This document shows positions 16,101 through 29,600 of a stretch of 64,000 nucleotides of DNA, in pieces (the stretch's first letter is position 1; every line of letters starts with the position of its first letter). The stretch is from Rotaria socialis (Eukaryota > Rotifera > Eurotatoria > Philodinida > Philodinidae), in NCBI GenBank assembly GCA_905331475.1, contig CAJNYU010000501.1, positions 79,081 to 143,080 of the forward strand, read 5' to 3'. The position numbers were made by a program, and so were the translations under genes. The notes beneath the pieces are model-generated. The model ran no database searches, was not told the origin of the DNA, and was given only the letters and a program-made list of their open reading frames with translations.

Positions 16101-18032
16101 TACATGTCAAAATGAGAAAAATAGAGATATGAAAGTTTGAACATCGGTAGATCTATTTTGATTTACTTTCATAGAATTACATCTACAGAGTAGTACATAA
16201 CGTTGTGGAAAACATTACAACCTACATGTCTTCGACAGGCAAGAAAATTAATTAAAAGACAAATCAACAATTCAATGACATACTTTTTTTCTTCAAATAC
16301 GTACTGATAGTTCTTTTTTCCTCTCTATCTATATATAAACAAAAATAATAATACTGTAGAAAAAGCAACTCCGATAAATGTATCCACGTCAAGCAGATAT
16401 TTTTGAATACTGACAGATACGTAGATGGAATTCAATCGAAGAATCAACTGAAATGTTAGAATAGGAACGTACAAGACCAAGTTGCAGCTTTCAACAATAG
16501 GAACTTCATAATATTAACCCTGTAAAAGTACTCGAGACATCTATTAAATTTTAATTAATTAATTTGGAAAATTAATGCGGAGAAAGTTTTACATCAATAT
16601 TTTTGAATCAACCTTGAAGAAAAATTGAATGTAACAGAAGAGCACGTATTTTCTATCAGATATATGTATATCTTCCCATAGCGATGACTCAGAAAAAAAT
16701 GGCAGAATTTTCAGTAAAAATCCGGCAATAATTCAAGACATTAATATGAGTGCGACGCCTGAATAAAAGATTATATTAATATAAAAGATTCATATCGATG
16801 GCGTGCGAGACATTTCAAATTCTACTGACAACCGTGTAAAATTCACATAATAATATCAAAATACACAAGGAAAAGGTTTTGTCATTCTTGTGTGAAACAT
16901 GACCAACGATAAATGTTGAAGTATACGAATGAAACGTTGTGACCTTCTCCTGTCCCAGACCAACACAGAAACTGTTGATATATAATCATAAATTATATAT
17001 CAATAACGTCCCGTTATAACATATTAGAACTACTCGCTTATTGCATATCTGAAAGATTGACGGTAACATAGCGTAAAGAATGTATCATAAACTGTGTAGA
17101 TACAAAGAAAAAATATAATACTTCTTTCATAAGCAACAGCAGGCGTGCTGAGTTTTGCATTTTAATAATTATTGTATAGGCATTGTTCGAACAGCTTACT
17201 TATAGTCACAACCATTTAAAAACATGCCTTTAGGAGATCGATTACGTGCCATATCAAATAGATCTCGTCTAAAAACAGAAATTTCAGATCATCTTTTAGT
17301 ATTACATTCACTACTTTTTCGTTAATAAAATATACCAACAAAGTTAACTTGAAACATAATAGATGTAGTGTTCATTTTTGCATAGTATTTTAAACAGCCC
17401 CTGTTAAAATTGGATGTTCAATGAAAATTGAAGTCTCTCTATTTCATAGACTGTTTAGAATATTTATCATTCATAATAAAATTAGCTCAACACTTTTTAC
17501 TTCAAAGTACTTTATTAGCAAGATTTATGTTATTTTTATCTCGAAAAGATGTGTATTAATGATCTATATATCAAATTCAATTTCCCTTTATGAGATTCAC
17601 TATTGACAGTTCGACTTCCGCATTAGTAGACAGTTTGTTATTATTATGAAAAGAATGGAAAAATAGCTATTCATTTTTGTTACGATTTCATTTGAATAAT
17701 AAGTACGAACGAATAAATGTTTAATATGCATTCTTTATGATTAGAAAGAACAAAAAAAAAGAATTCTTAATGTGTCGAAAATAAAAATTTTGTCTCTATT
17801 AGGATGCTGGTATCAATTTAGACAAAACTCTTCATTTTATCTTATGGAATTATCTTAAAAAAATTGCAAAAAAAGGTTCTGTTAGCTATCTGTAAGTTAA
17901 TCAGACTTGATTCTATGAAAAACAATCATCAATTCAATACTAAATTTTAGGCAATTTATTACTCCATTACCAAAACTAACTCTTAAAATCTCCGTAAAGA
18001 AAAAACAAACATCAGTCAATATCAAGAAATAA
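13106..18032 (+). CDS. Leucine-rich-repeat protein (ribonuclease-inhibitor type)
   Basis: About fifteen exons: 13106-13173, 13241-13521, 13589-13758, 13806-13913, 13969-14074, 14131-14180, 14231-~14330, ~14956-15039, 15108-15302, 15367-15459, 15513-15630, 15681-15895, 17206-17298, 17803-17891 and 17951-18032. After an acidic N-terminal region come RI-type repeats, for example IEELDISKNPIRTEGIEIL, LQELYLSGNQLGAITCKNI, LRILDLSWNMI and LIELDMSNNRIEKDGANIF. The C-terminal part has a degenerate EF-hand-like segment (ALKKWDLEEHGYLTY) and a basic tail. It resembles LRRC74-like proteins in layout, but I would not assign an orthologue. Two junctions are uncertain: the 14.3-14.95 kb intron needs phase 0, and the 17206 exon is inferred from phase. 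Introns there hold repeats. Confidence 0.75.
14417..14538. repeat. Small inverted-repeat element in LRR-gene intron
   Basis: A 14-base arm, ATACTTTTGAGTGC (from 14416), recurs as its reverse complement GCACTCAAAAGTAT (to 14539), about 96 bp apart inside an intron that is much longer than its neighbours. The size and arms fit a MITE-like insertion. No target duplication could be established. Confidence 0.45.
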
Positions 18033-18655
18033 TCAATATTTTTTATTGATATATTTTTAAAAAAATCATCAAACTATTTTTTTGCTCCTTAATCATTTCA
18101 TTATTTTACATGTTGTTACTTACATGTAAGAAAACAAAACAAAACAGGAAAAAAGAAGAAGAAGAATTGAAAGATAATAAATATCATAGGAAGAAAAACA
18201 AACAAACAAACATTATTCCCACGGAAATTGAGCTTTAAAAGAGAACATATTGTTTCTCATACATTCATAGAATAAAGCAGTAACAGCACCATAGTCAATA
18301 TTCCAAAAAAAGACACAAGAAGCAAACAGAAATTAAAAAACGAGCATTTCTTGTCTGTGTTAAGATTATAAAAAAATCATTAAGCAAGAGAAAGAAAAAC
18401 ATAGTTGCACAGAAATGAAAATTAAAACAAGACGATCTTGGCCAGTAAACAGAAAAGAAACGACGGAGAATAAATATGTTTATATTATGTTTGTTTGTGT
18501 TTTAATCAAAATCATTGTATATTTATATATATATAAAGAGAATAAATATATCAGCAAGGAGAAAAAAAATCATGTTTAAAACACGCTAGAAATTGAAGAA
18601 TAAAGACTAACAGTATACATAGGATTTAAATAATAAAAACAAAAATACATTTCTA
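18033..18655. other. Intergenic between convergent genes
   Basis: This holds the 3' flanks of the LRR gene and the SPATS2-type gene. It is A-rich, with several possible polyadenylation motifs on each strand. No further feature was seen. Confidence 0.5.
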
Positions 18656-18745
18656 TTAATTGCTTATAGGAGGAGCTATGGTTTGAGATGATTGAGGATG
18701 ACGATCTGTATTTTTCGTCTCACTGTTATTGAAGCCATTACGACG

Positions 18746-18788
<43 letters not shown>

Positions 18789-20712
18789 GTTGAAGGTATT
18801 GGACGTGAACGACGATTATTTTCATTAAAATTTTGCTGATATTTTTGTGGATGTGGTCGACGGCGATTCGTAGCTAAAAATAAATTTTTAATTAAATATT
18901 AAAAAACAAATACTATTGTTGTTGTTGTTATTGTTTACTTTGATAATTATTCGAATCATCATAATAATAATAAAAACCATTAGACGTCGGCGTACCATGA
19001 GAACTTTCATAATATTCACCGTTATTATTTTCATTAAAATTAATTTTTTTATGAATTCTTTGCGGTAATGGTTTTTGATTATGTTCATTCGATGATGAAG
19101 ATACTGACAAATCATTTGGTTGTTTTTGAATATTTTCTATAGATTTTTCTGTTATATTATTATTATCTTTTATTGTACTATTCTGTTCTACTAATGCCGA
19201 TGATGCTGATGATAGTGTACGTGTTCGATCATATTTTCTATCAATTCTTAAAACTGTTCCAAAATTTTTTAATCCATCAAGAATCGATTGATCATATTGA
19301 AAACGATGTGATGATGTTAATTCTTCACCTAAATCATAACGACGTTCAGTAACAAATTGTTTAATATCAGTTCGAAGATTATCAATTTCTAATGGTTCAA
19401 GACGATCACAACGATCAACACGTTGACGTAACTCTACAGCACGTTGTTGTCGATGTTGAATAATATTTAAACCTTGTTCTTTAACTTTATCGATTTCTAA
19501 ATACAATTCAACTTCACGTTCTTTAATTATATCACGAATTTGTTTGAATACATCATCGATACGTTTTACGGAAGATTTTATTTCATTTTCAAATGATAAT
19601 TCAACATTAGTTAATGTTGATGTTTGCCGTTGAAGATCTTTCGTAGATTTAGTAAGAACTATTAATGGACAGTGAATAAGTTCAATAATTAAATAATAGT
19701 TTACTTACGTTTTTTATTATTACTAAATGTTGCTGGATTAGATGAAGAACTTGTTGGAATCTCACTATTTGTTGATTGTTGAATATCATTTGGCAATGAT
19801 TGTTGTTGAGTTTGTTCATGATTTAATAGTGTTGAACCATTATGATTTTTTAGACTTCGTCGACGTTTTGATTTTCCATTGTGTCCATTGGCTTCATCAA
19901 CATGATTTGTTTCTAAATTGGTTTCATCAGATTTAATTACAGTTGTTGCATCATGAAAGTCATTTTCGACTGATTCCATTCTATTGAATAACACTTGAGA
20001 ATTGTTTGTTGTTAAATCTAACAGTAACACAAAATAATAAATTTAGTTTTTTCTCATTGTTCTTTCTACCTTGACTTAGACATGGATGAAATGAAAGATT
20101 AGTTGATGGATATGTTTGAAGAATATTGCTTGATAGTTCATGAATTAATGATGCACTACTTTCTGTATTAGATACTGACGTATTTCCTGTAGACAAAAAA
20201 AACAGCCAATGAATTTTAATTGTTTTATTTAAAAAAAAGTTTTTTTCTTTTATACCATTCGTAGTAAGTATGGGTGTACCACCTTCGGCAAATGTTTGAA
20301 ATATATTTGAAACACGTTGTGATGGACGTAAAACAGCATTAGATGATGTTGGTCTATTATTTTGATTGTTAGATTTATTTGTTGTCCGTTTATTGGAATT
20401 CTAAAAGTAAAACTTGTATTACTTTATTCAAAATAAACTAATATAGTAATTTTACATGTCCACGACCAGTGCTCATTTCAGTCCATCCGCTGAGTGCTTC
20501 AATAGCTCCATCTAAAACATTATGAAAATAATGTTTCTATGATGAAGATTGAAAATCAACTTACTTCGTTTAAATGCTTCAACTGTTGCATCCACATTTG
20601 ATTCAAAATGAAGTAATGCAAGTTCAATTTTTTCACGTGAAAGATTGGATAGATGAGGTAATTGAGAGCGAACAGCAGATACATTATCACGCATGGCATT
20701 TTTTCGTGGCAT
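18656..20712 (-). CDS. SPATS2: SPATS2/SPATS2L-type protein (UBA-like N-terminus, coiled coil)
   Basis: Seven exons on the minus strand: 20712-20565, 20511-20456, 20400-20256, 20186-20070, 20017-19709, 19658-18939 and 18873-18656. The N-terminus (VSAVRSQLPHLSN...ALLHFESNVDATVEAF) matches the UBA-like start of SPATS2, and the second exon (DGAIEALSGWTEM) the following block. A long Asn/Ser/Gln-rich region precedes a coiled coil with family signature blocks EREVELYLEIDKVKEQG, RQQRAVELRQRVD and IDNLRTDIKQFVTERRYD. The tail is Arg/Asn-rich with an AAT microsatellite giving about 14 consecutive Asn. SPATS2 proteins are cytoplasmic RNA-associated factors of unclear function. All splice phases are consistent. 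Confidence 0.88.
18747..18788 (-). repeat. (AAT)n microsatellite encoding poly-Asn
   Basis: About fourteen consecutive ATT units on the plus strand read as AAT on the coding strand, in frame within the last SPATS2-type exon. Length variation would change only the number of Asn residues. Confidence 0.9.
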
Positions 20713-23634
20713 TATTCTTTCGTTTTCTTCTATCTTAAATGAAAAATACATTTAATTTCTTTTGTTTTACTTCTATTAAATCGCATGACGATGCAAATAT
20801 TTATTATATTTATCATATACTTGTTTTTGTTAATAAATAATCTCTTGAGTATTTAGGTGAAAATGAAAAATTTCTATTTGCTTTTGTCTCTTGTTTTTTA
20901 TTAGAAAGTAACATACAAATGTAATACTTGACGAAAATGAGAACTTTATTGCAAAACAAAAAGAAAAAAAAAATGTTTTTATAGGCTCTATTATCAAGAA
21001 GAGAAAAAAGTGCGTGTTTTTCTCTCAACTAAAAATATCACCGTATGACCTGTATTATTATGTAATTGAAGACAAGAGCAATAAAATAGTTAAATAGATA
21101 AATGGCAATTTTTCTTCTCTAGTTATTCAATCATGAATAGACCTTTGATTTTCTTTGTGGAAAAGAAAATATTAGAGAGAATGAAATGTTATATGTCTAC
21201 AAATAAAGTACTTCCTTCTTTTTTGGTTTGATTATTTGCGATTTGGAATAGAATAGTGTATACAAAAAGAGCATAAATGGTTTTCGAGAAGGAGAAAACA
21301 GGTAAAAGAACTATCTAGAATAGTGAGGCACAGCTGTGTGAAGGTTGACAGGCAACGCAAGATTAGTACGACAACGCCATTGCTACTAAGGGAGAGACAA
21401 GAAAAGAAAGAAAATGAAATGAAGCGGGCTGCTGATGCAAGCTATTTCTCAAAAGAAACAAAAAATATATATACATTCCATTCGTCATTTTAATGTGTCA
21501 GAAAATTTAATAATATTTTTTTTTACATATTTTTTCTTAGTAATAAATATCAATTTTAATACTTGGAGTAATCAATCCCTCGATTTAAAAATAAATAAAA
21601 CATTACTCGAACGCGATTATTGTTAAAATGAACTTTAAATAATTCATTACAGATTTTGTAAAAGAAAATAAAACTTTAAGTCTGAATTAGATTTTTTCCT
21701 TCGTTGTCTGTCCCGTTCTCTCCACATAAATCTATCAAACTAGACAATGACGACGAAGAAAAGGAGCGAGAGAACGAACGAACGAACGAACGAATGATGT
21801 CAATAAACAATCATTTTGTTCATATGGGAAAAGAAAAGGTGGCAAAAGTATGTAGCTCAAAGTCAACAGAATAAATCGACATGCGAACAAGTCTAGGTTA
21901 TGTACCAATAACGGTGAGGGGACGCCCTACAGTGTATGGTTGTGTATCTCGTATTCTTCTACTTCCTTTTCCTCTTTCTCATCGACGTCTATCTATCTTG
22001 TAACTATAGACAGACAAGAATGTAAATATCGCATTCTCTCTTGAGTTTGCACGCCCTCAATCGATATAAACCATCACCGCTAGTATCTAAAACATACTAC
22101 TGCTACTACTAACATTTTTCTATGCATATAAAGAATAAATGTAGTTTTTCTTTCCTTTCCTCTCTTTTTCTGCCCATTCCATTCTGCAATAGATTTTCAT
22201 GTAAAATAAAAATAACAATGCCAATAGTTTTGTTAATAATTAATACATAAAAGATTAATTTCAAAATTAATTATGCTCAATCTTTTTACAATTGTATATA
22301 TTGATTTCGAAGAGAAAAAGAAAAAAACCATAGTCATATCTATTTATAGAAATTATCTATGCTTAGTTGTTCTGACCACATTCAGAACAGAAAGCGTGAG
22401 AGAAAAGATAAAAGTATATAAGATGATGATGAAATAAACTGACCGAGATAAATATCTGCAATGACATGTCGATTAAATGAAGCTGACAGAGTAAAAAAAA
22501 ATAACCAGAATCACGGAATGGGATGGGAAGGTCAACAGTATCAATTGTCGATTTACTTAGACCATTAAAAAAGTCACGTCCTGTGTAGAGAACGAAAAGG
22601 ATCATGCGAGTACGAGCCAGGAAGAAAGAGAGAGAGAGAGAGAGATCAATATTATTATTCTAAAATTAAAGTTGAAACAAACAGTTTTGTCACCAAATAG
22701 GTACTTTACCATATACAAAAACGATGAAATAAATAAAAATAGTTTCAATAGCAAAACGACAGATTACGCAATCATCAGGATTAAAACATACCCGGGAAAG
22801 GAACAAATTGACTACTTTCTTTCATATACTTGTTCATTCGATCTCATATATACGTCATCGTAACGTGTAGATTCAACAGTAAAAAGAGATTTCTTCGATA
22901 GAGAAGGAGGAGAGGAAATCATCTCAGTTTTGATTAGTAAATTTTTATTTTTACTTGAGCTTACCTTTAATCGATAAATTTTTTCAGTATTAACAAAGAA
23001 TTTCGAATACTAGAAATAAATTCTTATTGAATTTTATAATTTCTTACAAGTAATTCATATTATAGATGTCATTAGTATCAAGTATTCCAAATTTTAAAGG
23101 TAGTTGCTAAGCGACGAAATGTAGAATTATATAGTGGAAACTGAGAAGAAAACAGTTTAAAAAAGAAAAACCATTAACGATTACTAAATATGCTCGTCGG
23201 AGGGTATGATCTAAAAGTGAATTAATTCGTCTCATCAATCTAATTTATTAGATCATCTCGAACGTACCGCGAACCACAAACTATGCACAATCATAATCAG
23301 CATGCTGAGTACGTAAAATACGAAATAAATGACACTTCACTATCGAAAAGATAACTATCGACATATGTCTTTTATATCTATTTCGAAAAACGTTCAGCTA
23401 TTTATTATATATCTTCTAATTCAATGGAAATAATTATTATTGTTTCATTATAATGTCACCTAACACTTTTTCAGGCATGAAAATATCGAAAAAAAACTGT
23501 TCTATGGTTTCTTATTGTGTTAATATTTATGTAGTCGATCTCATCAATATCCTGTAGAACACATCGATATGAATATATAAATTCATTATTTTGCATTTTT
23601 ATAGAAACTGATATTTTCTTATTGAAAATTTTAG
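20713..23634. other. Long intergenic stretch with simple repeats
   Basis: No gene supported in about 2.9 kb. There is a (GAAC)n tract at about 21772-21795 and an (AG)n tract at about 22624-22645. The missing 5' exon(s) of the large plus-strand gene starting at 23635 should lie somewhere in the right half, but no convincing ATG-containing exon with the right phase was found. Confidence 0.45.
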
Positions 23635-26600
23635 TTTATCGATCAATAATGATCCAATAGATAGTTATCTATCTCAAGATGGAAAAAATCTATCATCGCG
23701 AATGATACAAGAAGTTGCTTCAAGTGTTATTATCGAAAGTTTATCGGCTGAATGGTGGACATCAAAATTATCTCAAACAATTATTAATGATTTACTTGAA
23801 AATCTTATTCCATTGGTAGTTTTAGCCTGTGAAAAAGTTATGAACGAAGCCGATGAACGTCATCTAATTGAAACAACAACACCGGATCGTTTATTTAATC
23901 CTTTAAATCGTTTAGCATCATATTTGATGCGTAATAATCCAAAATATATACATTATTCATCATTATCACCGTATCATTATTCAATGAAATCATTGTTAGA
24001 TACGAAAAAAGTTCAAGTCTTAAAAGTATATGGTGAAGAAGAAACATTATTACGTACATTAATTAAACAAAGACAAGATGCACGTCATGATCAACACAAT
24101 GCCGTTTCAAAGGAAGAAGAACGACGAAAGAATTTACTAAAAACACTCTTCTTTGATTGGAATGTACCTGAACGAGGCTGGATTCAAACGAAACTCGTAA
24201 ATATATTTACTTTTCATAGTAGACAATAAGTAAAAGAATCGAATTTTTAACTCAAATTTCAAAGATAGAAACATGGGATGAATGCCAAGAAAGCTGAGAT
24301 TTCTAATTGTACAATATATAGAGAGCATGAGAAGTTGCTTAGCTTAATTAGAGATCATTCGTTTTGGACAATAGGAGAAAAGTAGAGCGGGTGGCCCCTA
24401 CGTTATTGAAGCTCTCAGTATCTTGACTATAGCGGTTTTTTTTTCTTTTTTTTCACTTTGCACACCTGATATGAAGGTGTATTATGATAAAAGAAAACCT
24501 TTACAATAGTTAAGCACTTCTCCAAGAGATTCATACTACATGATGAACTCTTAATGAATAAATTAATATTTCGATTGTTACTATTTTTCAATGAAAAGAA
24601 AAATATGCCTTGAATAGTATCAAACAATTATTCCAATATGTTAGATTCATGACATAAGTTAGTTTCACTATAGAGCAAAATTTCCTGCTAAGAATCAATC
24701 TATTACCGATAGACCAACATTTCCCGGTAGAATAATCTATTGTCAACAGATTGAAATTTCCCGATAGAATGGTTCAAGCAGTTTATGGATCGCTGGGAAC
24801 TTCTAATGTTCGTTTTGTTTATGAATATGTAAGACACTTTCGCAGTTCTACTTTATTTAGATAAACAATATGATTGAACAATTGTATGAACTATCAACAC
24901 AAAATGATTTAAAATTAGATATACCTTTGTTTCAAGCACATCGAATGCATCTTGGCACATTTACAGAAGTGTGTGTCAAAGGATTTTCATTAAAATGTAC
25001 TTTAATTTTGTTTAACCGATAGAATATTCTTACTGGTTTAAATAATCAATCAGCAAAAAAGTTTGATTCAATTATAAATGTATATCGTCATTGTGCACAA
25101 ACATATGCAAATATTGTTCAAGAACATGAACTTAATCTTCTATTAAAACGTCTTTTTAATAACTTGGATGATAGAAAAGTATATGAATAGAAAAAGCTAA
25201 ACAGAAAAAAAAATCTTTCCTTTTTGTTTCTTGTAGAGTGGATATCTTCTTCGACAAGGTGTTATGAGGCTATTACAAACATTTTATAATGCATTAAATG
25301 ATAATGATAAACAATATGTAAATCAACCAAATCAATGTAAAATATTTTTGTTTTAGTTTGATTTTTGACTGATGAGATGATGTTTGTTAGGGCCTGTTGT
25401 TAAACAAAAAGTAGTAATTGAAGAGATGCCAATTGAGAATTCACCAGAACTAGAAAGAGTTCAACAAGAAAAGCCGACGAATGAACCAGTAACAAACGAA
25501 CAAGAGCTTTCATCATCACCTGGAGATGATGGCAAGGAAAAAAATAATGATGAACAAGAACAAGTGAATGATGGACCAAAAAAATATACTATTGAGTTAA
25601 AACCTATTTCAGTTTGTAAGTTTGTCTATTGTTCCAAACTCTTGTAAGTTTAATTTTTCGAATAGATGAATTTGATTATCGTTTTACAAAAGAACTCACA
25701 CCTATATGTAAGGACAAATAATAATTTCGGAATTTTCTTATCCTTTTTTAATAATATTGTTTTTCTGTTCTTCTTTTTTGTTAAAGATAATTTAGAACAT
25801 TTCGAAACAGATGATCATGATAAATCAATTCGATTTGATGAGCAACTTATCGATAAAGCACAATTTAGTGCTTTATTGATATCATTTTTTGGTTTGAAAA
25901 AAAATGACATGATTATATCCGCATCAATCGATTATTTTCGTTCAAAATATAGAGAAACAACTGAAGAAAAACATGAAAAAGAATTACTGGTAAGCTGTGA
26001 ACACATTATTCATGCAAACATATATTGGGAACATTATATTTGATCAGTGAAATAAATGAAATGATCAGTACTAAAATGATCAGCAATCTATCTTAAAGTG
26101 ATCAGTTTATTATATATAATTACCAGTAAAAAAGATGAAATTGATCAGTAAAACTTAGAAATTTGGGTGCGAGTGTGATTCTTCTGCTCATCTACACAAC
26201 CACCGAAACGTTTTTTTGGGACCCAGGTCGACTGATCCGACATCGGATCCGATAGGAACCTGGAAATATCCTACAATCCGATGCAATTCTATTGGATTCC
26301 GGGTCGAGGAATCGATGTCGGATCCTCAGTGTCGGAATCCTATGAACTTCCGATGACATACAACGGTTTTTCCTTGGAATTCATAGGAATCCGACACTGA
26401 GGATNTACAATCCGATACAATTCTACTGGATTCCGGGTCGAGGAATCGATGTCGGATCCTCAGTGTCGGAATCCTATGAACTTCCGATGACATACAACGG
26501 TTTTTCCTTGGAATTCATAGGAATCCGACACTGAGGATACGACATCGATTCCTCGACCCGGAATCCAACGATAATTCTGAAAGATCTGGCAGGATCCGAT

Positions 26601-29600
26601 AAAATCCTATTAGATTCCAGTCGGATCGGATGGGTTCCGATAGGTGCCTACTGTCGGATTGCTCGACCTGGGGAATTCTTTGATTTCCATTTATTCCATC
26701 ATTTCCTTCCAGAACCTCTTTGTCTGATATATCACTTTCATATTGAACAACCTGTACGACTTCCATCTTTTTTACTCGTTCGTACTAAGTTGAATGTGAA
26801 AGAAAGGAGCTAAGAATACATTTATATATGTTATACTTATCAGCTGTACGATATATAGACCAAAAGAACAAACATGAAAAAAAAAGTAAATCACCTTATA
26901 ACACATTTCGATTTTTATACTGATCCTTTGATCTAATTCACTGATTTTTAAATAATGTATCAATAAATTGAAGTATATTAATAACTGACTACACAAGATC
27001 ATTCATTTATTCTACTGGTCATTCAATTATTTTACTGATTTTATATTTATTTTGCTTACTGATCATTTTACTTATTCTACTGATCGCTTAAATGATAGCC
27101 ATATATATTTAGAGTTATATACAGAGATTGAGTCTTCTAGATGTGAGGGTGTGGGTGAACTTGCCGTTAACTTATTGTCTTAATAATCTCAAACATGAAT
27201 TCAGTTGAAATTTCTGTGGCACAGACTTATTTTACGTTGAATTAGACTTTGTTCTGGGCCTAAAAAATGTATTCTCGTGTGAAATAATTTGCTGAAGAAT
27301 TCGAGAATGACAGTGTAGCTGATGTGAAAGAATATAGGTTAATAGCAAAACGAGTGAAACACTGGACGTAATTCTAAGTATCTATAGACATGATATTAAA
27401 ATACTTGCAGTGATTCATGTCATGTAAAATAATTTTCAAAATAGGTACAACAACGTATTACTGATAAACAACAACGTTCTCACAGTGATTTACTCTTCGA
27501 AAAAATGAATACAACATGTACAGGCGTTATTAAAATTGAACAATTGACCAATATTCTTAAACAATATAAAGAAGGAGCTGCACTTGAAACAGTCGAACTA
27601 GGTAAGCTGATCAAATTATCTATGAAGGTTAGAATAAGATGACGAAGGCATGAACGTATTTTAATGAGAAAATCAATTTTAAGTTATGAATTTTAAAAGA
27701 TACACCAAGAATATTGGATAGTACCAAACAGAATTCAATATAAAAAGAATTATCCATCGGCAAATATCTTCTTATCCAGCCAATGAGTATTCTGCTTATT
27801 TATCGATGGTCTGATACAATTCATTCGTTATTTCAGATGTCACCTCGAGATCGTTTCAACTTAGTTTCGATGATGATAGCCAGTTTTGAGCAAAACAATG
27901 CATGAGACTTGCTTGCCTTATTTTCTGTTTTTCGCCCTCGTAAGATATTATAGCGCATACAATTCACTATATATGTAGAATCTATTTGTACTTGATTTGA
28001 TTTTTGTTCGTGCGCAAGATAAGTTGAATAACCTTATTATTGTCCACCTATAGGTAGATAAATATGATAATAATTTAATCAGATTCTTTCTAAAAATCAA
28101 AATAAAATTATTGTCTCTTTTGAATTTATTTTTCACTAAAGCTCTTCAAGCGTATCAAGATCAAACACAATTGAGTAGTGCCCAATTTTTCGATCTTCTT
28201 GTTAATGTTCATCTAACACTCAACGATGCAATGGGTGGTGGTGAAAAATTTGATGATCTTCTTAAATATATTGACAGTCAACTACCACCGGTAGAAATGA
28301 TTTTTCATTTATTCGCAGACTAATTTTCTCTTTAGTTGAATTCATCCGATCGCACACGTATTCATAATCGCCAACAATGGTTAAAACGTATACGTAATAT
28401 TTCATTTCGAACATTGGATAATCTCTATAAGGAAGTTATGGATATCATACAAAAAGATTCGGATACATTTGGTAATCCACCGCCCAAACATTTAAGCATT
28501 TATATTGCTTTATTGAACGATGATAGAAATCAATTACGATATGTTGCTACAACGAAAGATCAAGAAAACTTATTATTAGATAAAGCATTGCAACAGGGCG
28601 AAGGCGTTTCGTAAGTGAAATAAAAAGAATTGCTACCGAATAAATAATAGGATTCAATATTTTTTTCTTCGCTGCACAGTTTTCAAGTACTCGAGACTGG
28701 AAAATGGGCGTATTTCAATCAAACAAAAAAACATACACGTATTAAATTTTTCAATCCACTTGCTCAAAAGCAATCCGGTAGTTTTGTTATAATTCCATTA
28801 AAACGTTTACAACAGACGCATGCTTATGGTTTATTGGGTATTGATACAATACAAGACAAGAAGGAGAAAGCATTTGTTCAACACGAAGTACAATTTTATG
28901 AAGGCATCGCTTCAGCATTAGCCGACATATTTACATTTGTTGATTTTGATAAGAATATGATGAAAATTCTTCAGCGTTTTACCTACTGGATAAAACAACG
29001 ATGTTCCAATGTAAGCGTTAATTTTAGATCAATTATATTTATTGAATAAGGCTTGACTGAGAAACCACTGTTCTTGTGAACAATTGAGAGTAGGGGTCAA
29101 GGGGAAAAGGCGGATTTAGGACTTTCAAAATCCCAAAATCCCAAAATGTGAATGATGGAATTTCCATCTGAATTTTTTCCCATATGTAAGTCTCATGATC
29201 CTTAAAATATTCTAAAATTTTCAGCGCAAACCGATGTTTCCTTCTCAAGATAATGAATGCGCAAGAAATACTCATTTCATGGCAAGGTCAGAAAATCCAG
29301 TTTTTTTTTGAAAATTCAATATTTTAAGAAGGAAACATTTGTTTGAGTTGAAACTTTTAGGATCATTTATGGACCATGAAACCTATATATGGGAAGAATT
29401 TCAGGTAGAAACTACGTCATTCACAGAGGGGAGAATGCTTTTCAATCTATGGGATTTTCAAAATCTCAAAAACCCGTCTTTTCCCCCTTAGTAGGTGTGG
29501 TACGTTTACGTCAATCTAAAATTAACGTTAACTAAAACCATTAACCGTTAATATTAACGAATTAACACTTTGAGCAAAACCGTTAACCTTTGATATTAAC

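Noticed and set aside
26515..26766. 83-codon minus-strand frame as a complete gene
   Set aside because: Only the first ~34 codons lie outside the inner palindromic element; the rest is repeat sequence, so at most a remnant.
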